A stretch of 64,000 bases of DNA, taken from positions 1,736,001 to 1,800,000 of the forward strand of contig NZ_CP118953.1 in assembly GCF_029024625.1 (NCBI RefSeq), in the 5' to 3' direction. Shown piece after piece: positions 50,356 to 61,129 of the stretch. Origin of the DNA: Staphylococcus chromogenes. GTDB taxonomy: Bacteria; Bacillota; Bacilli; Staphylococcales; Staphylococcaceae. The notes under the pieces were generated by a model. That model saw only the letters and a program-made list of their open reading frames with translations, made no database searches and had not been told where the DNA came from. Numbering within the stretch: the first letter of the stretch is position 1; each line of letters opens with the position of its first letter. A program made the position numbers and the translations under genes.

Positions 50356-51545
50356 TAATCTTCATCCATTTCTGGTAATACACCTTTTTTAAAAATTTCT
50401 CGTGGAATTGCAATTGTACAGCAAGCATTCGGCACATCAACAATACCCGCGACGGTTCCTTGAATTGGCGCAGTTCCTAACAACATAAACGCCTGTTCAC
50501 CGGTAAAACCTCTCGTTTTCAAAAATTCTATCGCATTTAAACATGCATTTCTGTATGCTGTATTAGCATCCAGATACGTTTGTTTACCTGTAAATTCATT
50601 CACAGAGATCCCTTCAAACACGATATAATCACTGTAATTTGGCATAACAGGCCCTGGATTAAAGGCTGGATTTTTCTTAATACTATATTTTTCCATTCCA
50701 TTTTTAATCACATTGACTCGCAATTCTATCCATCCGGGCATTTCAATTCCGCCGCAAAATGTAATCTCCCCATCTCCTTGAGAAAAATGTAAATCTCCTA
50801 CAGATAGTTTTGCGCCGTCTACAAATACTGGAAAATAGATTCTAGATCCTTTGGATAAATTCTTAATGTCACAGTTTCCTCCATTTTCACGTGGAGGTAC
50901 CGTACGTGCGCCTTCTTTTGCCACACGTTGAAACTCTTTTCCTTTTAATGTGCCTAATACTGCGGCGTCTTCTGTAGGTAAATTCGCTAAAACAGGCTCA
51001 CGATTAGGATCAGTATCTACGAGTGCTTTTTCTCGTTTATTCCATTCATCTAACATTTCTTGAGAAGGCGCTACACCGATTAATCCAGGATGAATAATTC
51101 CAGCAAACTCAACTCCTGGGACGTGTCGACTCGTCGCATATATTCCATTAAAATCCCAGATTGATTTTTGTGCATGTGGATAATGGTCAACTAAAAAACT
51201 ACCGCCATTAGTTTTATCGAAAATGCCATTGAATCCCCATTCGTGTTCAGGAAATGTGCCGATATCTAAAATATCAACGACAAGTAAGTCCCCTGGTTTA
51301 ACGCCATTAACATAGACTGGGCCACTCAATACATGTACACGGTTTAAGTTAACCTGTTTAATGTCACTTGGGTCATCATTATTTGCAATTTGTCCATCTG
51401 TCCAATCTAGACATTCCATACGAAACGACTCTCCTGGTTCCACTGAAAATGCAGCAGGTATATCGGGATGCCAGCGATTGTGTCCCGGATATGCTTGTTG
51501 GTCCATTTTCTTATTCAAATCAATGCTAAATAATTTTTTGGGCAC
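50355..51545 (-). CDS. fmdA: Acetamidase/formamidase
   Basis: The 396-residue protein belongs to the FmdA_AmdA family, hydrolysing formamide or acetamide to the acid and ammonia. Recognisable parts are PGHNRWHPDIPAAF near the N-terminus, GDLLVVDILDIG, GGNCDIKNLSKGS and HFSQGDGEITFCGGIEM. I take GTG at 51545 (MPKKLFSIDL), eight bases after AAAGGGG; a longer frame starts inside the leader without an SD. fmdB overlaps its stop. A cre-like site and an RsaE-complementary SD lie upstream, which suggests catabolite and sRNA control. Confidence 0.88.
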   Translation of the reverse strand: MPKKLFSIDLNKKMDQQAYPGHNRWHPDIPAAFSVEPGESFRMECLDWTDGQIANNDDPSDIKQVNLNRVHVLSGPVYVNGVKPGDLLVVDILDIGTFPEHEWGFNGIFDKTNGGSFLVDHYPHAQKSIWDFNGIYATSRHVPGVEFAGIIHPGLIGVAPSQEMLDEWNKREKALVDTDPNREPVLANLPTEDAAVLGTLKGKEFQRVAKEGARTVPPRENGGNCDIKNLSKGSRIYFPVFVDGAKLSVGDLHFSQGDGEITFCGGIEMPGWIELRVNVIKNGMEKYSIKKNPAFNPGPVMPNYSDYIVFEGISVNEFTGKQTYLDANTAYRNACLNAIEFLKTRGFTGEQAFMLLGTAPIQGTVAGIVDVPNACCTIAIPREIFKKGVLPEMDED

Positions 51546-51578
51546 GATTTCATCCCCTTTATGAAAATTTATCAATAA

Positions 51579-51592
51579 TGAATGCGCTTACC
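51579..51592 (-). promoter_or_regulatory. Weak cre-like site upstream of fmdA
   Basis: Minus strand GGTAAGCGCATTCA matches TGWAANCGNTNWCA at 12 of 14 positions, 34 bases upstream of the start codon. Confidence 0.4.
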
Positions 51593-51790
51593 TGTTGTTA
51601 TTGTTAAATTACCCTAAAAGAGATAGTGTACACACCAAAAGTTTATATCGTCTATTTATCATTGTAATTAAAAGGATTGGTATGATGCTAAGAAAAATTT
51701 AATAGATTAAAATGACCAAATTAAAGCTATTTTTAAACTTCATATCCCCTATAAAAAGCGTACGCAAAGAACAACTTTCTAAAATCAGAA

Positions 51791-51828
51791 AACCATCAAA
51801 ATTTACCCTCAGATAAATTTTGATGGTT
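51791..51828 (-). terminator. Palindromic terminator, copy C
   Basis: 15-bp stem AACCATCAAAATTTA / TAAATTTTGATGGTT with 8-nt loop and TTTTC on the minus strand. It lies 128 bp after the DUF1871 gene and differs from copies A and B in one base pair. Confidence 0.75.
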
Positions 51829-51955
51829 ATTTTAACATAACTTAGATAAGTAAAATTGCCAGTGAGGCAAAGACAAATACATTTGATGAATTCTGTAGCC
51901 TAGATTAATGAAACAATCAAAAAGGAATATGTCAATGCCCTCGCCCTTTCAACCT

Positions 51956-52219
51956 CTAAGAAGGAATATCGCATTGTTGTTGTAATTGTACAGCTTCCGT
52001 AGCTTTTTGCAGACAAGCGTCATAAGAGAGTTTTTCGTCAAAAGAAAATTGATATATGTCTTGAAATGCATGGGCAATATCACTAGGTGAGCCCAGTTGA
52101 TGTACAGCATCCATCATTTCATAAACTTCAGCATCTCCTAATGTTTTATCTTCAAAATGCATCGGATTCCATTCGGATAGTAATTGATAAAGCGCTATAT
52201 TCAAATCGTTGTTCGCCAT
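51956..52219 (-). CDS. DUF1871 family protein (YugE-like)
   Basis: The 87-residue, acidic and probably all-helical protein (WNPMHFEDKTLGDAEVYEMM near the start) belongs to DUF1871, of unknown function. GGGAGG precedes the ATG. It follows ppiB by 33 bases and may be cotranscribed. Confidence 0.75.
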   Translation of the reverse strand: MANNDLNIALYQLLSEWNPMHFEDKTLGDAEVYEMMDAVHQLGSPSDIAHAFQDIYQFSFDEKLSYDACLQKATEAVQLQQQCDIPS

Positions 52220-52252
52220 TTAAGAGCCTCCCTCAATGCATTAACGATACAA

Positions 52253-52858
52253 TTATGCAGTAGGTTCGTCTTCGATATCAATTGATTCAATGACAACATC
52301 GTAGGCTGGTTTGTCTCCAGGGCCCACTTTAACATTGGCAATATCTTCTAATGTCTTTTCACCTTCGATTAATTGACCAAACACGGTATGCTTTTGATCC
52401 AACCATGGTGTGCCACCTTTTTCACGATACGCTTCTGCGATTTCTTTTGGCCATCCACCATCTTGTAACTGATTGAGCATTTGAGCTGGAAGTTCTTTCA
52501 TTTGGACAATGAAAAATTGAGATCCATTTGTTCCCGGTCCAGCATTAGCCATAGAAAGTGCGCCATACAAATTGAAAGCTTCCATTGAAAATTCATCTTC
52601 AAATGGTCCGCCATAAATACTTTCTCCACCCATTCCAGTTCCTGAAGGGTCACCGCCTTGAATCATAAAATCATTAATGACACGGTGGAAAGTAATCCCG
52701 TTATAATACCCTTGTTTAGAAAGCTCAACAAAGTTTTTCACCGTTTTAGGTGCAATCTCAGGGAATAATTTTAAAGTCATATCTCCCATATTTGTATGCA
52801 TGACTGCTTTTATTTCGTTTTTTTGAATTTCTTTTGTCAATTGCGGATAGTTCGTCAT
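52253..52858 (-). CDS. ppiB: Cyclophilin-type peptidyl-prolyl isomerase
   Basis: The 201-residue cytoplasmic cyclophilin has [17 protein letters not shown] (catalytic Arg), [18 protein letters not shown] and [12 protein letters not shown]. It catalyses cis-trans isomerisation of X-Pro bonds; S. aureus PpiB supports nuclease folding and virulence. It is divergent from kapB and followed by the DUF1871 gene. Confidence 0.95.
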   Translation of the reverse strand: MTNYPQLTKEIQKNEIKAVMHTNMGDMTLKLFPEIAPKTVKNFVELSKQGYYNGITFHRVINDFMIQGGDPSGTGMGGESIYGGPFEDEFSMEAFNLYGALSMANAGPGTNGSQFFIVQMKELPAQMLNQLQDGGWPKEIAEAYREKGGTPWLDQKHTVFGQLIEGEKTLEDIANVKVGPGDKPAYDVVIESIDIEDEPTA

Positions 52859-52930
52859 TTGTCATATCTCCATTCGTGTTAAACTAAATATAACCATATC
52901 TTAACATATTTAGAAAAGGAAGGGATATCT

Positions 52931-53311
52931 ATGCGCTATCGATTCGCTCATAAAACAGGCGTTTATGGTGTAGAAATTGTAGAAGAATCGAACGACCAAG
53001 TTCTCGTCAAAGTGATGCAAGTCATTAAACATCCCAAACAAGGAGATCTTCATCATCCTAATGAAGTTGAAGGCGTCTTTTTTCATGAACGGAAAGCGTT
53101 GAGTTTATACGAAAAACGTTTTACGACAAAAAGTAAATTAAAACCTTTTGAAGATGAAATTATGCCTTATACTGATTCTTTACAACAAGCGATCACAACG
53201 CTAGAAAATAAACTCAACACTTCGGATACACCATTCAACCAACAATCTCTTGCTTGTTTAGAAGCACTAAAAACAGATTATGCACGCCAATATAAAATAA
53301 ATTTTGACTAA
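52931..53311 (+). CDS. kapB: Kinase-associated protein B (KapB-like)
   Basis: The 126-residue protein has an SH3-like fold (FAHKTGVYGVEIVEESNDQVLVKV) and conserved FHERKALSLYEKRF. In Bacillus KapB affects the sporulation kinase pathway; its role in staphylococci, which do not sporulate, is unknown. There is no lipobox. A terminator separates it from mnhA1. Confidence 0.85.
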   Translation: MRYRFAHKTGVYGVEIVEESNDQVLVKVMQVIKHPKQGDLHHPNEVEGVFFHERKALSLYEKRFTTKSKLKPFEDEIMPYTDSLQQAITTLENKLNTSDTPFNQQSLACLEALKTDYARQYKINFD

Positions 53312-53360
53312 TTGATTTACTTATTTTAGACGTGTTTCTTCTTATTTAAATAAACCTTTA

Positions 53361-53394
53361 AAAACAACCCTGTCCTTAGATGGGGTTGTTTTTC
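53361..53394 (+). terminator. Terminator after kapB
   Basis: AAAACAACCC / GGGTTGTTTT form a 10-bp stem followed by T. Confidence 0.8.
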
Positions 53395-53452
53395 TTAACT
53401 TTCATAATCATGTATAATAGAGGTAATGTAGTTTTATGAAGGAGGACAATTT

Positions 53453-55870
53453 ATGAGTTGGTTACATATTGCGGTCATTTTGCCGTTGATATTCGCACTT
53501 CTCATACCTGTTTTGTATCGTTTTTATAAACGTGTACATTTGGGATGGTTTGTGTTACCTATTCCAGTTGTGTTGTTCGTATACTTTTTAACGTATCTTC
53601 AACCTACGATGTCCGGTCATTACGAATTAGCATCTGTAAAGTGGATGCCTCAAATCGGAATGAATTTTGACATATATGTAGATGGACTCGGCTTATTATT
53701 TAGCTTGTTAATCACTGGTATTGGGAGTCTAGTTGTACTATATTCTATTAGTTATTTAAGCCGTTCTGAACAACTTGGCAATTTTTATTGTTACTTGCTA
53801 ATGTTTATGAGCGCCATGTTAGGCGTTGTACTTTCAGATAATTTGCTTACTCTGTATTTATTCTGGGAGTTAACTTCATTTTCAAGTTTCTTACTTATTT
53901 CATTTTGGCGTCATAAGGAGAAATCGCTCTATGGCGCAATGAAGTCTATGCTCATTACTGTATTCGGTGGTTTATCATTACTTGGAGGATTTATTTTACT
54001 TTATATTGCTTCAGGGACTTGGAGCATTCGAGAAATTCTCACGCAAGTCAGCGAGATACAAGATTCACCGTTTTTCATACTTGCTATGATATTCATCATC
54101 ATTGGAGCAATGACAAAATCAGCGCAATTTCCATTTTACATTTGGTTACCGGATGCAATGGAAGCCCCAACTCCTGTCAGCGCCTATTTGCATTCGGCAA
54201 CAATGGTTAAAGCAGGAATTTATCTTATCGCCCGTTTTACGCCTGTATTTGCAATTTCGCAAGGGTGGATTTGGACAGTCACGCTCTTTGGTTTAGTGAC
54301 GCTCTTTTGGGGTTCTCTAAACGCAACCAAGCAACAAGATTTAAAAGGGATTCTCGCTTTTTCAACTGTGTCTCAACTTGGGATGATTATGTCAATGCTT
54401 GGAATCGGAGCTGTAAGCTATCATTACACTGGCGCTCAAAATCAATTTTATGTCGCCGCTTACAGTGCAGCCATTTTTCATTTAATCAACCATGCCACTT
54501 TTAAAGGCGCTTTATTTATGATTACGGGTGCCGTAGATCATGCCACAGGGACACGTGATATTAAAAAGCTCGGTGGTTTGATGACCATCATGCCAATATC
54601 ATTTACTTTAGCGATCATCACTTCATTAAGTATGGCAGGCGTGCCCCCATTTAACGGGTTTTTATCGAAAGAACAATTTTTAGAAGCCATGATAGAAGTG
54701 ACAAACGCACATCTCTTTAGCTTGAATACGATAGGTCTTTTATTACCTATTGTTGCGATAGTAGGGAGCATTTTTACATTCGTGTACTCATTTAAATTCA
54801 TCTCTGAAATATTCTTAGGCAAACATCAACCTGAAGCTCTACCCCATAAGGCTCATGAAGCTTCATGGCTGATGAATATCTCACCTACGATTTTAGCAAC
54901 TTTAGTCATTGCTATTGGATTATTTCCGAGCCTTGTTTCAGGGCCACTTGTTGAGCCAGCTGTAAAATCAATTGGTAACGTTAATAATGTAACGGCTGAA
55001 TTCCATTTATGGCATGGATTTACCCCTGCATTTTTCGCAACGTTAGTAATTTACATTGTAGGAGCACTTTTACTCCTCACACACAAGAAATGGGTCGGTA
55101 TTATCAAAGGTTTACCTCAATTCTTAACGTTAAACCATTGGTATGATCAAACAGGTCGTTATTCCCCATATTATGCGACACAATTAACACGCACTTATAT
55201 GACAGGGTTTAGTCGAAACAACTTAGTGATTATATTTACAACTTTAATCATTATTACGGTGGTTACATTAATTTCTGTACCGTTTACTTTTGATTTCAAA
55301 CACGTATCACCTGTTCGCCCATACGAATTTATTTCAGTCATTACAATTATTATTGCAGCCGTGATGATTATCTTTGCACGTTCACGTCTGTTCAGTATTA
55401 TCATGCTCAGTGCAGTAGGATATTCTATGGCCATTTTCTTTATTTTCTTTAATGCGCCTGACCTTGCTTTAACACAATTCGTGGTTGAAACGATTTCAAC
55501 TGCACTATTTTTACTTTGTTTCTATCATTTACCTAATATGAGCCGCTATAACGAAACGCCTAAATTTAAAATTGTTAATGCCATCATCTCAATCAGTGTA
55601 GGTTTGATTGTTACGATTCTCGGTTTAATTGCATATGGTAATCGTCATTTTGTTTCTATTAGTGAATTTTATAAAAAACATGTCTATGACCTTGCAGAAG
55701 GTAAAAATATGGTTAACGTGATTTTAGTTGACTTCCGTGGTACGGATACATTGTTTGAATCGGCAGTGCTTGGTATTGCGGGCATGTCGATCTACACGTT
55801 AATTAAACTACGTGCTAAGCACAAAAATGGTTATGAAAGGGTTGAGAAAATTGAACAGACAGAAAAATGA
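53453..55870 (+). CDS. mnhA1: Na+/H+ antiporter subunit MnhA1 (MrpA)
   Basis: The 805-residue polytopic protein is related to NuoL. Conserved features are the proton-channel loops [14 protein letters not shown] and [30 protein letters not shown]. The C-terminal part (about 600-790) carries the MrpA-specific domain with [15 protein letters not shown] and [12 protein letters not shown]. It is the first gene of the seven-gene mnh1 operon that expels Na+ in exchange for H+. A TATAAT at 53413-53418 may be the -10. GGAGG precedes the ATG. Confidence 0.96.
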   Translation: MSWLHIAVILPLIFALLIPVLYRFYKRVHLGWFVLPIPVVLFVYFLTYLQPTMSGHYELASVKWMPQIGMNFDIYVDGLGLLFSLLITGIGSLVVLYSISYLSRSEQLGNFYCYLLMFMSAMLGVVLSDNLLTLYLFWELTSFSSFLLISFWRHKEKSLYGAMKSMLITVFGGLSLLGGFILLYIASGTWSIREILTQVSEIQDSPFFILAMIFIIIGAMTKSAQFPFYIWLPDAMEAPTPVSAYLHSATMVKAGIYLIARFTPVFAISQGWIWTVTLFGLVTLFWGSLNATKQQDLKGILAFSTVSQLGMIMSMLGIGAVSYHYTGAQNQFYVAAYSAAIFHLINHATFKGALFMITGAVDHATGTRDIKKLGGLMTIMPISFTLAIITSLSMAGVPPFNGFLSKEQFLEAMIEVTNAHLFSLNTIGLLLPIVAIVGSIFTFVYSFKFISEIFLGKHQPEALPHKAHEASWLMNISPTILATLVIAIGLFPSLVSGPLVEPAVKSIGNVNNVTAEFHLWHGFTPAFFATLVIYIVGALLLLTHKKWVGIIKGLPQFLTLNHWYDQTGRYSPYYATQLTRTYMTGFSRNNLVIIFTTLIIITVVTLISVPFTFDFKHVSPVRPYEFISVITIIIAAVMIIFARSRLFSIIMLSAVGYSMAIFFIFFNAPDLALTQFVVETISTALFLLCFYHLPNMSRYNETPKFKIVNAIISISVGLIVTILGLIAYGNRHFVSISEFYKKHVYDLAEGKNMVNVILVDFRGTDTLFESAVLGIAGMSIYTLIKLRAKHKNGYERVEKIEQTEK

Positions 55871-56279
55871 TTTAATCTCTCAATATTCTGCACTCATCAT
55901 CTTTTTCTTAATTATGATGTTCGGTTTCTCACTCTTTTTAGCCGGACACTATACTCCAGGGGGAGGATTTATTGGGGGCTTACTCGTTTCAAGTGCGCTC
56001 GTCATTATTGCAGTAGCGTTTGATGTTAAAACATTACGCAAAGTCTTTCCTTGGGATTTTAAAAAGTTAATCGCACTCGGTCTTGCTTTTTGTGTGTTTT
56101 CACCTATGCTGAGCTGGTTTTACGGTAAAAATTTCTTTACACATACGTCAGTCGATATTCCTTTACCGTTACTAGCACCCATGCACCTTCACACAGCCGT
56201 ACTTTTCGACACGGGTGTCTTATTCGTTGTTATCGGTACTGTATTAACTATCATTTTAACGATTGGAGAGAATGAGTAA
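55851..56279 (+). CDS. mnhB1: Na+/H+ antiporter subunit MnhB1
   Basis: The 142-residue membrane protein carries [21 protein letters not shown], the MrpB signature. The start is TTG at 55851 after AAAGG, 20 bases inside the end of mnhA1, which gives the S. aureus length. Confidence 0.93.
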   Translation: MNRQKNDLISQYSALIIFFLIMMFGFSLFLAGHYTPGGGFIGGLLVSSALVIIAVAFDVKTLRKVFPWDFKKLIALGLAFCVFSPMLSWFYGKNFFTHTSVDIPLPLLAPMHLHTAVLFDTGVLFVVIGTVLTIILTIGENE

Positions 56280-56626
56280 TGGAGATTGTTTTAATTGTCA
56301 TTTGTGGCTTGTTAACATCAATTGGCGTGTACCTTATTCTTTCTAAAAGTTTGATACGTATTATTATCGGTACCGCACTCTTGTCACATGCCGCCAATTT
56401 ATTTTTACTTACAATGGGAGGATTAAAAACGGGCAACGTACCGATCTATGAAAAAGATGTATCGAACTATGTTGACCCTATCCCCCAAGCCTTAATCTTG
56501 ACAGCTATCGTTATTTCCTTTGCTGTTACAGCCTTTTTCTTAGTATTGGCATTTAGAAGTTATAAAGAATTAGGCACAGACAACGTAGAACGTATGAAAG
56601 GAGTGCCACAGGAAGATGATGAATGA
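56279..56626 (+). CDS. mnhC1: Na+/H+ antiporter subunit MnhC1
   Basis: The 115-residue NuoK-like subunit has three membrane segments, with [12 protein letters not shown] and [14 protein letters not shown] as conserved stretches. Its ATG overlaps the mnhB1 stop (TAATG). Confidence 0.93.
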   Translation: MEIVLIVICGLLTSIGVYLILSKSLIRIIIGTALLSHAANLFLLTMGGLKTGNVPIYEKDVSNYVDPIPQALILTAIVISFAVTAFFLVLAFRSYKELGTDNVERMKGVPQEDDE

Positions 56627-58115
56627 GAACTTGATAATTTTACTTGTGGCAGTCCCGGTGGTCACTACGATTCTTCTTATATTTAGCGGTCTACGTCCAT
56701 TTATTAAACGCTATATTGCTTTAACTGGGACGTTGATTACTTTAGGCTTTGCCATTTGGAATTTATTGAACGTATGGTATGCGGGGCATCCCATTATCCT
56801 TGAATTAGGTTCTTGGAAAGCCCCTTATAGTATTGTGTTTGTTTTAGATTTATTTAGCGCATTACTTGTCACGGCGAGTACACTCATTACTGTTTTGATT
56901 ATTTTGTTTTCTTATCAATCTATAGGGTTACATCGTGAAACTTATTATTACTATTTTACTGTCATGTTTATGTTAGCTGGGATTAATGGCGCATTCATTA
57001 CAGGAGATATTTTTAACTTATTCGTCTTTTTTGAAGTTTTCTTAATGGCTTCTTATGGCTTGATGGTAATTGGGGGAACAAAGATTCAACTGCAAGAAAG
57101 TGTGAAATACTTACTTGTTAATGTTGTCTCTTCAGCCTTTTTCGTCATCGGTGTCGGTATTTTATATTCTGTTGTCGGCACTTTGAATATGGCTGACATC
57201 AGTGTGAAACTTGCCGAAGTAGGTAAATCACATCCTGGGTTAATCAGTATCGTATTCATTTTGTTCATCTTTGTGTTTGCAACAAAAGCAGGTGCTTTCC
57301 CGATGTACGTGTGGCTTCCTGGCGCTTATTACGCACCGCCTTTTGCGATTATCGCTTTCTTCGGTGCACTATTAACAAAAGTAGGCGTTTACGCTATTGC
57401 ACGAACGATGAGCTTGTTTTTCCAAGATACTTTGTCCATTTCGCACTATACGATTTTGACACTTGCCCTACTGACGATTATTTTCGGCTCAGTCGGCGCT
57501 GTGGCATATAGAGATACAAAACGCATCATTTTATACAATATTATGATTGCCGTGGGTGTTATTCTCGTGGGAGTTGCCATGATGAGCGAATCAGGAATGA
57601 TTGGCGCTATTTATTACACATTACATGATATGCTTGTCAAAGCCGCTTTATTCTTTTTGATTGGAATTATGTTTAAAATTACGAAATCAACTGATCTACG
57701 TAAATTTGGAGGATTAATCCATCATTATCCCGTGTTAGGATGGACCTTTTTCATCGCCGCTTTGAGTTTAGCCGGAATTCCACCTTTAAGTGGTTTTTAC
57801 GGAAAACTCTATATCGTCCAAGCCACATTTGAAAAAGGATTTTACGTGAGTGGTATCATCGTCCTTATTTCTAGTCTCGTTGTACTGTATTCTGTGATGA
57901 ATATTTTTCTACGTGGTTTCTTTGGTAAAAGCTATGGCTATATTTACAATCCACGATTACATCACCGCGGACTATTAGCGGTAGCTATACTTTCAGTCAT
58001 CATTACGGTTGTATTTGGACTTTCTGCCGGACAATTATATCCTCTTGTCTCAGAAGCAGCGAAATCTTTCTATCAACCAGAGACTTATATTCATAGCGTA
58101 TTAGGAGGCGTTTAA
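56616..58115 (+). CDS. mnhD1: Na+/H+ antiporter subunit MnhD1
   Basis: The 499-residue NuoM/N-like subunit has [18 protein letters not shown] and [22 protein letters not shown]. It starts 11 bases before the end of mnhC1 at tandem ATGs (56616, 56619). Confidence 0.94.
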   Translation: MMNENLIILLVAVPVVTTILLIFSGLRPFIKRYIALTGTLITLGFAIWNLLNVWYAGHPIILELGSWKAPYSIVFVLDLFSALLVTASTLITVLIILFSYQSIGLHRETYYYYFTVMFMLAGINGAFITGDIFNLFVFFEVFLMASYGLMVIGGTKIQLQESVKYLLVNVVSSAFFVIGVGILYSVVGTLNMADISVKLAEVGKSHPGLISIVFILFIFVFATKAGAFPMYVWLPGAYYAPPFAIIAFFGALLTKVGVYAIARTMSLFFQDTLSISHYTILTLALLTIIFGSVGAVAYRDTKRIILYNIMIAVGVILVGVAMMSESGMIGAIYYTLHDMLVKAALFFLIGIMFKITKSTDLRKFGGLIHHYPVLGWTFFIAALSLAGIPPLSGFYGKLYIVQATFEKGFYVSGIIVLISSLVVLYSVMNIFLRGFFGKSYGYIYNPRLHHRGLLAVAILSVIITVVFGLSAGQLYPLVSEAAKSFYQPETYIHSVLGGV

Positions 58116-58598
58116 ATGGCAGTTCAAATATTAATTAATATTATTCTCGCTGTCTTTTGGCTCTTTTTATCTGGAAGTTACACGATGAATTCGTTTGTAC
58201 TTGGATTTTTATTCGCCTTATTACTTGTATTTTTAATGCGTCAGATTTTACCAGGGCGTTTTTATCTCATTACGCTCTATAAAATTGTTAAACTTGCGCT
58301 AATCTTTATCGTTGAACTTGTTAAAGCAAACTTCGACGTATTTAAAGTAATTATGCAACCCCATTCTAAAAATGAATCTGCATTTTTCGTCTATGAAACG
58401 GATTTAGAACATAAATGGCAAGTCGCCTTATTATCTAACTTAATTACATTAACTCCAGGTACGGTTGTTCTTGGCGTGAATGATGATATGAAACGTTTGT
58501 ATATTCATTGTTTAGATTTCTCAACTAAAGAAGAAGAGGTCGCTTCCATTAAAAATTCTTTAGAAAAAGCGGTCAAGGAGGTCGGTGAATCCTCATGA
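58116..58598 (+). CDS. mnhE1: Na+/H+ antiporter subunit MnhE1
   Basis: The 160-residue subunit has N-terminal membrane segments and a cytosolic C-terminal part. [13 protein letters not shown] matches MrpE. Its ATG abuts the mnhD1 stop. Confidence 0.93.
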   Translation: MAVQILINIILAVFWLFLSGSYTMNSFVLGFLFALLLVFLMRQILPGRFYLITLYKIVKLALIFIVELVKANFDVFKVIMQPHSKNESAFFVYETDLEHKWQVALLSNLITLTPGTVVLGVNDDMKRLYIHCLDFSTKEEEVASIKNSLEKAVKEVGESS

Positions 58599-58888
58599 AT
58601 TATGACATTTTTATCATTATTGCATTAATTATCGTTGTTTTGTCGATTTTAGCGATGTTAGTTCGCGTCATATTAGGGCCCTCACTACCAGATCGTGTGG
58701 TTGCATTAGATGCCATTGGCATTCAACTCATGGCCATTGTTGGGCTATTCTCGATTATTTTAGGGACGCACTATATGATTGTAGCAATACTTTTAATAGG
58801 AATTCTTGCCTTTTTAGGCACAGCGGTATTTGCTAAATTTATGGATAAAGGTGAGGTGATTGAACATGACCGGAACGATCGTGATTAG
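58595..58888 (+). CDS. mnhF1: Na+/H+ antiporter subunit MnhF1
   Basis: The 97-residue MrpF has three membrane segments and [15 protein letters not shown]. Four-base overlap with mnhE1 (ATGA). Confidence 0.93.
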   Translation: MNYDIFIIIALIIVVLSILAMLVRVILGPSLPDRVVALDAIGIQLMAIVGLFSIILGTHYMIVAILLIGILAFLGTAVFAKFMDKGEVIEHDRNDRD

Positions 58889-59222
58889 TATTGGAATCAT
58901 TCTTGTCATTATCGGTGCTTTATTCAGTGCTTTAGCTGCGATTGGGATTTTAAAACTAGATGATGTGTACTCTCGTGCGCACGCTGCGGGTAAAGCAGCC
59001 ACACTTGGCGCGATGCTCTTATTGACTGGCGTGTTCATCTATTTTATAGGTAAAGAAGGTTATGTGAATTTTCAACTTTTAATTGGAATTCTCTTTGTCT
59101 TTATCACAGGACCTCTTTCAAGTCACCTTATCTTAAAATCAGCCTATAACCTAAAAACACCGGCTTCAAAACGTTTGAAGCTAGATGAGGTTAAAGATGA
59201 TTTAAACGGAACTAAACTATAA
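58866..59222 (+). CDS. mnhG1: Na+/H+ antiporter subunit MnhG1
   Basis: The 118-residue MrpG has three membrane segments and [16 protein letters not shown], the MrpG signature. ATG 58866 lies six bases after GAGGTGA; an in-frame TTG two codons earlier is too close to the SD. It overlaps mnhF1 by 23 bases and closes the operon. Confidence 0.93.
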   Translation: MTGTIVISIGIILVIIGALFSALAAIGILKLDDVYSRAHAAGKAATLGAMLLLTGVFIYFIGKEGYVNFQLLIGILFVFITGPLSSHLILKSAYNLKTPASKRLKLDEVKDDLNGTKL

Positions 59223-59228
59223 TAATTC

Positions 59229-59286
59229 AAAAAAGCTAAGTTGCTTATATCGTGAATTAAATGTTCACTTGCAACTTAGCTTTTTT
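59229..59286. terminator. Bidirectional terminator, mnh1 / thioesterase gene
   Basis: A perfect 16-bp stem AAAAAAGCTAAGTTGC / GCAACTTAGCTTTTTT has a 26-nt loop and serves convergent mnhG1 and the thioesterase gene. Confidence 0.85.
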
Positions 59287-59659
59287 ATTTTAATTTTTTT
59301 ATTGCGAGGGTCCCTCTCATTACAGAAATTAAGTTGTCGTGATGATCTGTAATTCTAATATCCCATACATGCGTTGTTCGACCTTGATGAATGATTTTTG
59401 CTTCAGCAATCACTGAACCCTCTTTTGCTGATTTAATATGATTGGCATTCATTTCTAAACCAACAGGTATCTCTTCTGAGGTATCTAAAAGGTTAGCAGA
59501 CCCTAGTGAACAAGCGGTCTCACCTAAAGCCATTGTGGCGCCCCCATGGAGATAGCCAAAAGGTTGCTTCACTTTATCACTTACCGGCATTTCCATTTTC
59601 AGGTAGCCTTCTTGTTGCTCAAGCACTTTCATTTCTAATAATTCAACTAAATTGGTCAT
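59285..59659 (-). CDS. PaaI/hotdog-fold thioesterase
   Basis: The 124-residue protein has YLHGGATMALGETACSLGS, the hotdog catalytic helix. Family members hydrolyse aryl- or acyl-CoA. In Bacillus a relative next to mrpG (YuxO) is linked to menaquinone synthesis as DHNA-CoA thioesterase, which is possible here but unproven. GAGGAGG precedes the ATG. The NhaC-like gene ends 22 bases upstream. Confidence 0.85.
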   Translation of the reverse strand: MTNLVELLEMKVLEQQEGYLKMEMPVSDKVKQPFGYLHGGATMALGETACSLGSANLLDTSEEIPVGLEMNANHIKSAKEGSVIAEAKIIHQGRTTHVWDIRITDHHDNLISVMRGTLAIKKLK

Positions 59660-59680
59660 CGTTGCGCCTCCTCAAATTTA

Positions 59681-60994
59681 TTATAATACAAGTGCTGCAA
59701 CAGTACCCATGATGACGAGCGGAATATTATAGAATAAAAAGTTAGGAATACATGTATCTCGAATATGATCATGTTGGCCGTCGACATTCAAACCTGCGGT
59801 AGGACCTAGTGTAGAATCACTCGCTGGAGATCCAGAATCTCCGAGAGCACTCGCTGTCCCTATTAATGCAATTAAAGCCATTGTACTCATTCCAAGTGAC
59901 TCACCAAACGGAATAAATAACGCTGCAATAATTGGAATTGTGGCAAACGAAGAGCCAATGCCTAAAGTAACAATCAATCCTATTAAATACATGAGCACAA
60001 TACTGACAAACATATTTCCTCCAGAGAGTGTTGTCAGTCCACTGACAAGTTTCTCAATGTCCCCTGTTTTATTCATCACACCCGCAAATCCATTCGCAGT
60101 CAAAATTACGACGCCAATATAGGCCATAATTTTAATCCCATCGACAAACTGCGCATCCAAATTTTTCCACTGATACACACCAGAAATAAAAAATACCAGC
60201 ACCCCAGCTAATGCACCGAAAATCATAGAATCTGTCACAGTTTGAACGATAAATGTCGCGAGTATTGCAACAATGACGACAAGAATAACGTACGGTTTTA
60301 AAGTCACTTCTCCTGCTTTATCTGTCACTTCTACCGTTTTATAATCACGGGGTTTACGATAGAAGTATAGTGCTAAAATTAATCCGATAATATAGCCACT
60401 CGCTGGAATTAACATCGCTTTCCAAATCATTCCAAATGCAATGGGATGATGCGCCTTTTCAAACCCTTTTTGGATAATTTCATGGAAAATGTGTCCAAAT
60501 CCAAAAGGTAATAATACATATGGAAAACATAGACCAAACCCAATAATTACCCCAATTAATCGTCGATCCATTTTCAACTCATTAAATAAGCTGAGTAACG
60601 GTGGAATCACGATTGGAATAAATGCAATATGGACAGGAATCATATTTTGACTCATCACACTTAATGCTAATAAGCTGATGATGATAAAAACTTTAACTTT
60701 AATACGCGAAAACTTTGTATTTTCTTGACGTATCGCATCAATGATTCGATTCACTAAATAATCTGTAATACCGCTGTATGAAATAAGCGCAGCAAAACCA
60801 CCCAATAGCGCATAGCTGAGTGCAACTTCTGCCCCATCAACGATATTTTCTGTAAACGTTGTAATGGTTTTATCTAAAGGTAATCCTGCAATAAGACCCC
60901 CCACGAGCGCACTAATAAACAAACTAATGACAACGTTTAAGCGACACAAACATAAAATAATCATAAGTAATACTGCAATTAAAACTGCATTCAT
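59681..60994 (-). CDS. NhaC/YuiF-type ion-coupled transporter
   Basis: The 437-residue polytopic protein (10-12 segments) resembles the Na+/H+ antiporter family that includes YuiF, with GDSGSPASDSTLGPTAGLN at about 390-408 and IGSSFATIPIIAALF. Annotators call it Na+/H+ antiporter; amino-acid transport is also possible. The thioesterase gene follows, so they probably share a transcript. Confidence 0.8.
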   Translation of the reverse strand: MNAVLIAVLLMIILCLCRLNVVISLFISALVGGLIAGLPLDKTITTFTENIVDGAEVALSYALLGGFAALISYSGITDYLVNRIIDAIRQENTKFSRIKVKVFIIISLLALSVMSQNMIPVHIAFIPIVIPPLLSLFNELKMDRRLIGVIIGFGLCFPYVLLPFGFGHIFHEIIQKGFEKAHHPIAFGMIWKAMLIPASGYIIGLILALYFYRKPRDYKTVEVTDKAGEVTLKPYVILVVIVAILATFIVQTVTDSMIFGALAGVLVFFISGVYQWKNLDAQFVDGIKIMAYIGVVILTANGFAGVMNKTGDIEKLVSGLTTLSGGNMFVSIVLMYLIGLIVTLGIGSSFATIPIIAALFIPFGESLGMSTMALIALIGTASALGDSGSPASDSTLGPTAGLNVDGQHDHIRDTCIPNFLFYNIPLVIMGTVAALVL

Positions 60995-61077
60995 TCCCGT
61001 AATCTCCTTTAGTTCATTATCGTGTTAAAGCGTTATGCAAATCATAACAGTTTCACAAATTGATGTCAATGCAATAA

Positions 61078-61122
61078 AATAAAAAAGCGCTACAGTACAG
61101 AATGATGTATCTGTAGCACTTT
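61078..61122 (-). terminator. Terminator of pepA
   Basis: A 12-bp stem AAAGTGCTACAG / CTGTAGCGCTTT (one G-U) extends by TACA/TGTA and is followed by T on the minus strand. Confidence 0.8.
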
Positions 61123-61129
61123 CTTAGTC

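Larger units (their letters stand above)
51546..51955. other. Upstream region of fmdA / downstream of the DUF1871 gene
   Basis: The 410-bp region holds a cre-like site (51579-51592), probably the fmdA promoter (no clear -35/-10), and palindrome copy C (51791-51828). Otherwise it is A+T-rich with no ORF having an SD. The 130 bp between copy C and the DUF1871 stop holds nothing I recognise. Confidence 0.6.
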
